Of a stretch of DNA of 64,000 nt, positions 58,428 to 64,000 are shown piece after piece. The notes under the pieces are model-generated. The model saw only the letters and a list, made by a program, of their open reading frames with translations. It was not told the origin of the DNA and did not search any database. This DNA is from Halobacillus yeomjeoni (lineage in GTDB: Bacteria > Bacillota > Bacilli > Bacillales > Halobacillaceae). Position 1 is the stretch's first letter. Each line of letters starts with the position of its first letter. The stretch covers positions 1,302,001 through 1,366,000 of the forward strand of contig NZ_JAIVAI010000001.1 in NCBI RefSeq assembly GCF_020171525.1, in the 5' to 3' direction. The position numbers and the translations under genes were made by a program.

Positions 58428-58616
58428 ATGTCCCGAAAAAAGTCTTCTCCATTTGATGATTTTTGGTCATTTCCTCGACAAGAAGATACGGAAGAACAGC
58501 AGGAAGAACAATCACCCCAGCCCATGGATTGGTCTGATCTCTTCTCAGAAATGTCTAAGACATGGAAAGCAGTCGAACCAATGGTAAAACCCTTCATGGA
58601 TAAGTTCAAAAAATGA
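58428..58616 (+). CDS. small acidic protein upstream of fabH
   Basis: 62 residues: basic head (SRKKSSPFDDFWSF), acidic Gln/Glu-rich middle (DTEEQQEEQSPQ) and a helical end (LFSEMSKTWKAVEPMVKPFM). Not recognised; it sits where B. subtilis has comZ/yjzB between med and fabHA but does not look like ComZ. AGAGGAGGTG precedes the ATG. A terminator stem CTCTGAAGC/GCTTCAGAG (58623-58648) follows and also ends med. Confidence 0.6.
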   Translation: MSRKKSSPFDDFWSFPRQEDTEEQQEEQSPQPMDWSDLFSEMSKTWKAVEPMVKPFMDKFKK

Positions 58617-58655
58617 AAAAGACTCTGAAGCTGGTGAATGCTTCAGAGCCTTTAT
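58614..58655. terminator. bidirectional terminator, small acidic gene / med
   Basis: Stem CTCTGAAGC/GCTTCAGAG, loop TGGTGAAT, with TTTATT on the plus side and CTTTTTC on the minus side. Confidence 0.75.
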
Positions 58656-59605
58656 TCGTTCGGGAGCTTGCCGGTCTCAATATATTTTTCTACCGCCCGC
58701 TCTATTTCCTTCCGGAATGGATCAGGAACTTCAGGGCTGAATTCGCCCAATTCAATGGCCCCCTGCTGAAAATCGAAGTGTAATGCCTTCCCAGGCAGGT
58801 CGTCCTGGACATAACGCTCCATTGCCAACGTATAAACCACAGGTACTTTTTGTACAGTACTGGTCAATACTGTATTTTCAGCGACGCCTGATTGGTCCGA
58901 TACATAGCCGATTGCATAATGCTGATCTTTTTGGACCTCATGGATGACCGGAATATTGAAAATGTCTCCGGCAGGGAAATAGACATCCACACCCTTTTCC
59001 TCCATCTGTTCATATAACATCAATGCTTTTTCTGTACCTTCCCAATCATTTGTATATGAGATATGAACTTCCGATTCAGGGTTTTGATACATGACTCCTT
59101 CATAGAATCCTTCGACTTCAGGCTGCCATTCATATGCAGCTATAATTCCAATCTCATTGGTTTCTGTCATTTCACCAGCTACCATGCCTCCGAAAAAGCC
59201 CATGGCGGTGGCACTGAAGTTCAAACTTGTTACATTTTCAGCAGAGAATTGACCATTAAAATAAATGAAATGAATCTCCGGATATTGTTTGTGTATACTT
59301 TGAAAATGTTTTCCATATATATTGCTATGACCAAAAATGACTTGTACGCCTCGTTCTGCAAGTTGATTTACAGCTTGAACCGTATCTGCATAGCTTTTGA
59401 TACCTTCTTTGAAATAAATATCTACGCCGTATTCATCCTGGATGCTTTGTAATCCCATGTAGCCCTGCTGGCCCCACGCTTGATCGTGAATCGTAGTTTC
59501 TACAAGCATTCCCACCTGTTTCTGTTCACCTGTTTTAGATATATAGTTACATCCGGATATGATGATGAGTATAATCATTAGTAAGAAAAGATTGATGATT
59601 TTCAC
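58652..59605 (-). CDS. med: Med-like BMP-family lipoprotein
   Basis: 317 residues. Lipoprotein signal (KIINLFLLMIILIIISGC), then a BMP/PnrA-type periplasmic binding fold: VGMLVETTIHDQAWGQQGYM, GVQVIFGHSNIYGK and AMGFFGGMVAGEMTETN. In B. subtilis Med positively affects comK expression; the family otherwise binds nucleosides. Starts with GTG at 59603-59605 after GGGAGTG; an upstream TTG in frame has no RBS. Next to fabHF and yjaV as in B. subtilis. Confidence 0.88.
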   Translation of the reverse strand: MKIINLFLLMIILIIISGCNYISKTGEQKQVGMLVETTIHDQAWGQQGYMGLQSIQDEYGVDIYFKEGIKSYADTVQAVNQLAERGVQVIFGHSNIYGKHFQSIHKQYPEIHFIYFNGQFSAENVTSLNFSATAMGFFGGMVAGEMTETNEIGIIAAYEWQPEVEGFYEGVMYQNPESEVHISYTNDWEGTEKALMLYEQMEEKGVDVYFPAGDIFNIPVIHEVQKDQHYAIGYVSDQSGVAENTVLTSTVQKVPVVYTLAMERYVQDDLPGKALHFDFQQGAIELGEFSPEVPDPFRKEIERAVEKYIETGKLPNE

Positions 59606-59691
59606 GAAAAAGCACTCCCAATACAACGCTACTTGTTACCTATCTTATTTTACCTTGTAACCTGACCTAAAGTAAATGTGAATGTGCATTT

Positions 59692-60225
59692 CTAATCCAT
59701 AGCTTTTGAACAATGAATGTTTTTCCAAGTCGCATGTATATTTTTTTCTTCTTTTTCATTATCGAAGACAGGGGCGAATGAAAAACCCCGATTGTTCCCA
59801 CGCTCCAATAAATACGGAATGAAAGACTCCAAAAAATCACCGATGTAAACAGCTTCGGAATGCTGAATCCATTGCTGGAATTCCCTCTCAGTTTCCACTT
59901 CAGTCTGGGGAATATCCATCCACTCCCCATATAGCTGGGGCAGATCTATCGATTCTCTCCATCCTCCCTGATCAGTTTCAATGATCAAATTCTTACCATC
60001 ATACTTTACCGTTTTCTCCCCATCATTATGATGAATATGATTTTCTTTGTCCTCTATATGGTAGAAATGCTGAAAGTTGCTGTTTCTACCTATATACATA
60101 TACAATTCATCACTTAAGCAGTTTTCCATCCTGTCAATCCCTACGACATGAACACCTTCTTGAAGCAGTGCAGAGCATATATGATAACCGATCCAATGAA
60201 AGCAAGGCTTTACAGTAACCAGCAT
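59692..60225 (-). CDS. YjaV-like protein with a degraded Rossmann motif
   Basis: 177 residues. The opening MLVTVKPCFHWIGYHICSAL and GVHVVGIDRMENC is laid out like an NAD-dependent epimerase (VTG-x2-GFIG-x-HL, VVGIDR), but the Gly-x2-Gly-x2-Gly loop is replaced by KPCFHWIG and no Tyr-x3-Lys catalytic pair is evident. The rest is divergent. Probably a non-catalytic relative. Position upstream of med fits yjaV. Confidence 0.6.
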   Translation of the reverse strand: MLVTVKPCFHWIGYHICSALLQEGVHVVGIDRMENCLSDELYMYIGRNSNFQHFYHIEDKENHIHHNDGEKTVKYDGKNLIIETDQGGWRESIDLPQLYGEWMDIPQTEVETEREFQQWIQHSEAVYIGDFLESFIPYLLERGNNRGFSFAPVFDNEKEEKNIHATWKNIHCSKAMD

Positions 60226-60355
60226 TTGTCCTCCCCCTTCATCATCTCTTCATTTTATTCAATAAATTCAAAGATGATGAAGCGATTCCATATTTCTTTT
60301 TCCTTTTAAGTCTGATAATATAGACATAGATTGTGTAAAAATGAGGTGAGTAACG

Positions 60356-60532
60356 ATGCGGATCATTTGGACATTGATTTGGGCTTTCTTATTAAGCTCA
60401 ATGACAGCCTATGTCATTAGTAATATGGCTGGTGGTAGTTTCCATCTTTCACAAGTCATCATCATGACCATTCTATTCACTGTGGTCGCAGCAGTTCTGG
60501 GTGAAGGAATCATTAAAGAAGAAGAAGCATAA
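60356..60532 (+). CDS. yjzD: YjzD-like DUF2929 membrane protein
   Basis: 58 residues, two membrane helices (IIWTLIWAFLLSSMTAYVIS; VIIMTILFTVVAAVLG) and a short acidic tail. Layout and the opening MRIIWTLIWA fit DUF2929 (YjzD). GAGGTGAG lies before the ATG. Divergent from the yjaV-like gene. Confidence 0.8.
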   Translation: MRIIWTLIWAFLLSSMTAYVISNMAGGSFHLSQVIIMTILFTVVAAVLGEGIIKEEEA

Positions 60533-60544
60533 ACATTATTTTAG

Positions 60545-60577
60545 AAACGTTGCTGTCAAGTGATGGCAACGTTTTTT
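60545..60577 (+). terminator. terminator of yjzD
   Basis: Stem AAACGTTGC/GCAACGTTT with TTTTTT overlap. Confidence 0.85.
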
Positions 60578-60705
60578 CTTGATGAAAAACGGATACATAT
60601 TATATTTGACACAAATGATCATCTTGACTGATTGCACATCAAAATCGATTAAAGATATAGTGTCAACACGACCTATTTTGCATGTACACATAGGGGGAAA
60701 TGGAT

Positions 60706-61521
60706 ATGGAAGAGATTTGGATTTTGATCAAGTATTTATTTTTAGGGTTATTTCAAGGGTTCACTGAACCTATCCCTATTTCATCAAGCGGCCACTTAGT
60801 TTTAGTGCAGGACTTGATCGGTTTTGAATTCGACGGACTCGGATTTGAAGTGCTCGTCAACTTCGGTTCTCTGATTGCCGTATTGATCATTTACCGTAAT
60901 GACTTGATACGCCTTATCAAAAACGGAATCGGCTACATACTTACGAAGGATGACCGCCAAAAAAACGACTTTGATTTTATTCTTTATTTGATTATCGGTA
61001 CGATTCCAGCCGGTGTTATAGGAATTTTACTAGGGGATGCCATTGAGGATTTATCTACTACACAAACTGTCGGAATTACGTTGATCATTACCGGTGTCGC
61101 TTTATGGCTGATCAGAAACTTGCGCGGGAGAAAAAGTGACGGGCAATTGAACTGGAAAGATGCCATAATCGTCGGGTTCGCTCAAGCTATCGCTCTTATA
61201 CCGGGGATCAGTCGATCTGGAGCTACGATCGTGGCTGCGATGTTTTTAGGTATGAAGCAGGAAACAGCCTTACGATTTTCTTTCTTATTGTATATTCCAG
61301 TCAGCCTGGGAACGATGCTGCTTTCTATCGACGAATTGATTGGTAGTGCGAAATCCCCTGATGTTTGGATGGGCTATATCATAGCACTATTGGCTTCAGT
61401 GGCAGCTTCCTATGCAGCATTGAAGTGGTTTATGAATATTATGGCTCAAGGGAACCTGAAGTATTTTGCCTATTACTGCTTCATTGTGGGTGGTATTGTT
61501 TTATTGATCGTATTAACATGA
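60706..61521 (+). CDS. uppP: undecaprenyl-diphosphatase
   Basis: 271 residues, BacA/UppP family, about eight membrane segments. Active-site motifs E-x-P-I-SSSGHL ([17 protein letters not shown], about residues 17-33) and [13 protein letters not shown] (about 167). Regenerates the lipid carrier and gives bacitracin tolerance. The second ATG (60706) is used; the first overlaps the AGGGGG RBS. Confidence 0.95.
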   Translation: MEEIWILIKYLFLGLFQGFTEPIPISSSGHLVLVQDLIGFEFDGLGFEVLVNFGSLIAVLIIYRNDLIRLIKNGIGYILTKDDRQKNDFDFILYLIIGTIPAGVIGILLGDAIEDLSTTQTVGITLIITGVALWLIRNLRGRKSDGQLNWKDAIIVGFAQAIALIPGISRSGATIVAAMFLGMKQETALRFSFLLYIPVSLGTMLLSIDELIGSAKSPDVWMGYIIALLASVAASYAALKWFMNIMAQGNLKYFAYYCFIVGGIVLLIVLT

Positions 61522-61553
61522 TGGTCCGTTATATCAGCAGACACTCAATAGAA

Positions 61554-61583
61554 AAACTCCGAGCCTTTACTCGGAGTTTTTTT
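61554..61583 (+). terminator. terminator of uppP
   Basis: Stem AAACTCCGAG/CTCGGAGTTT with a six-base loop and T run. Confidence 0.9.
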
Positions 61584-61634
61584 GTGCACATTAATGTTGG
61601 AACCGATACATACACACCATAAGTACTACCGTAT

Positions 61635-61868
61635 TCACCCTCCACTTACAGGTGGTATGAAGGCTACTTTGTCTCCCTCACGAACCACGGTTGTTGAGGA
61701 GGCGAATTCTTCATTGATCGCAACCATGGCTTCGTTAATTTTAATCAGCTCATATTCATCGATTAGTACTTGCTTCACTTCTTGGACATTCATTCCTGAA
61801 ACGTCTCTTTTTAAAAGCTCTTTTCCCATTTTTTCTCTTAATTCTGCAAAGAAGAACAACTCATTCAT
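61635..61868 (-). CDS. moaD: molybdopterin synthase small subunit
   Basis: 77 residues, beta-grasp fold ending in GG (AFIPPVSGG), the thiocarboxylated terminus that donates sulphur to precursor Z (cPMP). MNELFFFAELREKMGKE and VREGDKVAF are typical. Overlaps moaE by four bases. Partner of MoaE. Confidence 0.94.
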   Translation of the reverse strand: MNELFFFAELREKMGKELLKRDVSGMNVQEVKQVLIDEYELIKINEAMVAINEEFASSTTVVREGDKVAFIPPVSGG

Positions 61869-62323
61869 TTGAATTCCTCCTCTGTCGGAGCACCTTCAAC
61901 AGTCTCCTTCTGATTACCGATCCATTGTTCTCCATTCTCCCAATGTTCTTTCTTCCATATAGGGACGATTTCCTTTATACGTTCAATTGCGTAACGACTG
62001 GCTTCAAAAGAATCAGCTCGGTGAGGGGTGGAAACCGCTATGATAACCGCTATGTCTGAGATTTCTAAATGACCGATCCTATGAACGATAGCAGTCTCTG
62101 CATCAGGCCATCGTCTTTCTATTTCCTGTCCGATTTCAGCCAGCTTCTTTTCAGCCATTGGACGATAAGCCTCATACTCTAAATATAATGTTTTCTTATC
62201 TCCCGTCCACTCTCTTACTGTACCGATGAACGTATTGATGGCACCGGCGCTTCTTCTCGTCACTATTGTTACCACTTCTTGAACATCGAGCTCGCTTTCA
62301 GTAATCCAATAGTTGCGGCTCAT
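61865..62323 (-). CDS. moaE: molybdopterin synthase large subunit
   Basis: 152 residues. GAINTFIGTVREWTGDKKTL, IVHRIGHLEISDIAVIIAVS and the catalytic Lys region PIWKKEHWENGEQW. Forms the heterotetramer with MoaD. Overlaps mobB by one base and moaD by four. Confidence 0.95.
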   Translation of the reverse strand: MSRNYWITESELDVQEVVTIVTRRSAGAINTFIGTVREWTGDKKTLYLEYEAYRPMAEKKLAEIGQEIERRWPDAETAIVHRIGHLEISDIAVIIAVSTPHRADSFEASRYAIERIKEIVPIWKKEHWENGEQWIGNQKETVEGAPTEEEFK

Positions 62324-62841
62324 TACACTCCCCCTGTAACAACTTGATATACTTCAGGCACTTGTCTTCTCCAATCATCCAAATGATAAACAGGGAAATC
62401 AAGGCCTTCCGTCAATTTCAAATCCCAAGTGATGACAAATTTGATATTGGATAGTTCCAGTAAATCCAGGTCTTCTGAACGCTTGATTACAACAGCTTTA
62501 GGATAGGGTTCATTTTTGAACCCTTCGATCACAATCAAGTCAGGGTTAAAGAAACGATATAGTTCTACCAGGCGTTCTAAAGACAATGAATCCCTGTGAT
62601 CAAGTTCCAGTTGAAATCTGCGCGCGCTGTCCACTCCTGTCATAAACGCTCCTGATTCATGCAGACGATAGCTGTCTGTGTCATGATGCATCACTTTCAG
62701 CGGTTCATCGTGGCCATGATGTTTGATGGCAGCTATTTGCTCCCCTTTGCCCGTTCCGTAGGCAATCAACTCTTGCAACAGTGACGTTTTTCCACTGTTT
62801 TTGAAGCCTACAATTTGGAATACCGGTGCTTCCTTTACCAT
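62323..62841 (-). CDS. mobB: molybdopterin-guanine dinucleotide biosynthesis protein MobB
   Basis: 172 residues. P-loop GFKNSGKTSLLQEL near residue 12, KHHGHDEP and DLIVIEGFKNEPYPK. GTP-binding partner of MobA. First of a compact mobB-moaE-moaD run; the MITE-like element lies 27 bp upstream of its start and may have cut it off from an older promoter. Confidence 0.93.
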   Translation of the reverse strand: MVKEAPVFQIVGFKNSGKTSLLQELIAYGTGKGEQIAAIKHHGHDEPLKVMHHDTDSYRLHESGAFMTGVDSARRFQLELDHRDSLSLERLVELYRFFNPDLIVIEGFKNEPYPKAVVIKRSEDLDLLELSNIKFVITWDLKLTEGLDFPVYHLDDWRRQVPEVYQVVTGGV

Positions 62842-62868
62842 TGACCTCTCCCCTTTATTCGATTATGT

Positions 62869-63340
62869 AAGGCTCTGTTAAAGGCTGGTGTTGTTATCTC
62901 ACAAGTGAGCTCATATCAGCTCTTTCTGTCCTGGGATTTGTATGAGGCGGCCTTTTAGAATGACTCGCTTTCCGTGGGGTACCGTGAGCCTCCTCAGGCT
63001 GCGCCTTCCGGGGTCTCACGATGTACCTTTATCCCACAGGAGTCTCGCCATTCTAAAAGGCAGCCTCTTCAAGTAGAAGGGTCGAAAAGGCCATAATCGA
63101 AGTCCGGTACACCAACTACAGACGGGATGGCAGGGAAAACAGGTAGACTCCTGCGGGAAAAAGGAACAAGGTGAGACCCCGGAGAACGAAGTTCGAGGAG
63201 GCTCAGCGTTCCCCGCGGAAAGCGGACTGTTTTCCCTGCCATCCCATGCTCTGAGTAAATAACGGACCGGACACCTAATCATAGAAGTGGACTATTTAGT
63301 AATCGTTTAAAATATCAACAACAGAATATAACAGAGCCTT
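62869..63340. mobile_element. MITE-like element, long copy (472 bp)
   Basis: Same 12-bp terminal repeats as the 32068 copy, flanked by the direct repeat ATGT (62865-62868 and 63341-63344). The interior holds an extra block missing from the short copy, including the inverted pair GCCTTTTAGAATG/CATTCTAAAAGGC and two GC-rich modules related to GAGACCCCGGAGAACG. Open frames here are incidental. No transposase; it must be moved by one in trans. Confidence 0.85.
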
Positions 63341-63344
63341 ATGT

Positions 63345-63382
63345 AAAAACCCCTACCGATTCGAGCGGCAGGGGTTTTCGTT
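63345..63382 (-). terminator. terminator of the YitW-like gene
   Basis: Stem AAAACCCCT/AGGGGTTTT with a 15-base loop and TTTTTAC on the minus strand, five bases after the element. Confidence 0.85.
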
Positions 63383-63386
63383 TAAA

Positions 63387-63698
63387 TCAATCTGGAATTC
63401 CCAGTGCGATTTTCGCATAACGACTCATGCGATCTTTCGTCCAAGGTGGATTCCATACGATATTAACCTTCACTTCATTCAATTCCGGCAGATCTGCCAG
63501 GCAGCGCTTGACATCCTGCTCGATGTGACCAGCTAAAGGGCATCCCATTGCCGTCAATGTCATCGTTACAGTCGTGTTTCCCTCTTCATCTATGTCGACG
63601 CCATATACCAGGCCCAAGTTGACAATGTCGATTCCCAATTCAGGGTCAATGACATTCTCAAGGGCACCCATTGCATTTTCTTCAAGTGCAGTACTCAC
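63387..63698 (-). CDS. MIP18/YitW-like Fe-S assembly factor
   Basis: 103 residues, DUF59 (MIP18/PaaD-like) fold. VIDPELGIDIVNLGLVYGV and TLTAMGCPLAGHIEQDV (conserved Cys) followed by VKVNIVWNPPWTKDRM. Family members help mature Fe-S proteins (SufT/YitW type). Starts with GTG at 63696-63698 after AAGGGGGAAC. Followed upstream by the YitV-like hydrolase, as in the yitV-yitW neighbourhood of B. subtilis. Confidence 0.85.
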   Translation of the reverse strand: MSTALEENAMGALENVIDPELGIDIVNLGLVYGVDIDEEGNTTVTMTLTAMGCPLAGHIEQDVKRCLADLPELNEVKVNIVWNPPWTKDRMSRYAKIALGIPD

Positions 63699-63771
63699 AT
63701 TTGTTCCCCCTTCACTTATCTTCAAACCCTATTATAACCAAAATTCTCTTCAGAATAAAATACCAGGTTCC

Positions 63772-64000
63772 TTATAAGACTAATTCTAACCAGTTCACCA
63801 TTTCAAGGACAGCGAAACGGCTGACTTTGTGGTCTCGCCCTACCTCTCTGAAGAACCGGATATTTTCAGGATTTTTATATGATTTAAGAGCATCATTGTA
63901 AAAATCATAGGCGTGCTCAAAAGGAACGACCGGATCTGCATCCCCATGCCAAAAGAATATAGGGCGGCCTGCGAGCTTTTCTTGTTGAAGAGACAAATCG
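63772..64000 (-). CDS. YitV-like alpha/beta hydrolase, C-terminal part
   Basis: About 75 C-terminal residues; the gene enters from the right edge. GRPIFFWHGDADPVVPFEHA carries the Asp (HGDADPVVP) and GRDHKVSR the His of an alpha/beta-hydrolase triad; the Ser lies outside. Probable esterase of the YitV type. Confidence 0.8.
   Translation of the reverse strand, partial: DLSLQQEKLAGRPIFFWHGDADPVVPFEHAYDFYNDALKSYKNPENIRFFREVGRDHKVSRFAVLEMVNWLELVL

Noticed and set aside
63016-63282. Open frame of 88 codons inside the long MITE-like copy
   Set aside because: Biased, Pro/Arg/Cys-rich reading of the GC-rich repeat core, no RBS, not preserved in the short copy.

Overview
The window looks like the chromosome of a low-to-moderate GC, endospore-forming member of the Bacillaceae, probably a salt-tolerant genus of the Halobacillus/Thalassobacillus/Virgibacillus type. 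The genus is only a guess. The support is gene content and order. From about 24 kb to 60 kb the genes run largely as in Bacillus subtilis yjaV-med-fabHA-fabF, yjbA-trpS-opp, yjbC-spx-yjbE-mecA-coiA-pepF-spxH-yjbI-yjbK-yjbM-nadK-yjbO-prpE-yjbQ-fabI-cotO-cotZ-yjcA, read in the opposite direction and with a few insertions.

Region 1 (1-8.2 kb, minus strand) is a branched-chain amino acid operon: ilvE, then an internal T-box leader, then ilvB-ilvN-ilvC-leuA-leuB-leuC (leuC runs off the left edge). A sigma-A promoter in front of ilvE has a CodY-like box and a CcpA (cre)-like box upstream. The T-box specifier aligns as ATC (Ile).

Region 2 (8.4-19.6 kb) is the accessory and most interesting part. 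It is a spore-surface island: a YjcZ-type micropeptide, two divergent proteins resembling the DUF3992/Ena endospore-appendage subunits, a Cys-rich protein made of an 88-residue tandem duplication, several small helical proteins that begin SFPNIP (one carrying a piece of a beta-repeat at its C-terminus), a 627-residue protein with three 119-residue DUF11-like repeats (the last cut short), a methyltransferase-GT4 fusion, a glycosyltransferase-2/TPR protein and the remnant of another glycosyltransferase. None of the structural proteins has a signal peptide, as expected for material laid down on spores from the mother-cell cytoplasm. The glycosyltransferases could decorate the surface proteins. 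This grouping is an inference.

Region 3 (19.9-27.3 kb) holds a tRNA-Val(GAC), yjcH-yjcG-yjcF, a DUF421 membrane protein, an MBL hydrolase and a second spore-coat cluster (DUF1360/YjcA-like, CotY/CotZ, CotO) with two divergent sigma-K-like promoters, then fabI.

Region 4 (27.4-56 kb) is conserved core: antiporter YjbQ, MgtE, a RodA/FtsW protein, PrpE, pseudouridine synthase, NAD kinase, RelQ synthetase, CYTH protein, truncated globin, SpxH, PepF, CoiA, MecA, TerC-like, Spx, a GNAT protein, a secreted putative glycosidase, the oppABCDF peptide importer (CodY-like box in its leader), trpS with a Trp T-box, YjbA and an LCP ligase.

Region 5 (56-64 kb) holds fabH-fabF under a FapR-type operator, Med, a YjaV-like protein, YjzD, UppP, moaD-moaE-mobB, a YitW-like Fe-S factor and the end of a YitV-like hydrolase. 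Two copies of a non-coding, MITE-like element (12-bp terminal inverted repeats, 4-bp target duplications) lie at 32.1 and 62.9 kb, with a third solo end at 22.1 kb.
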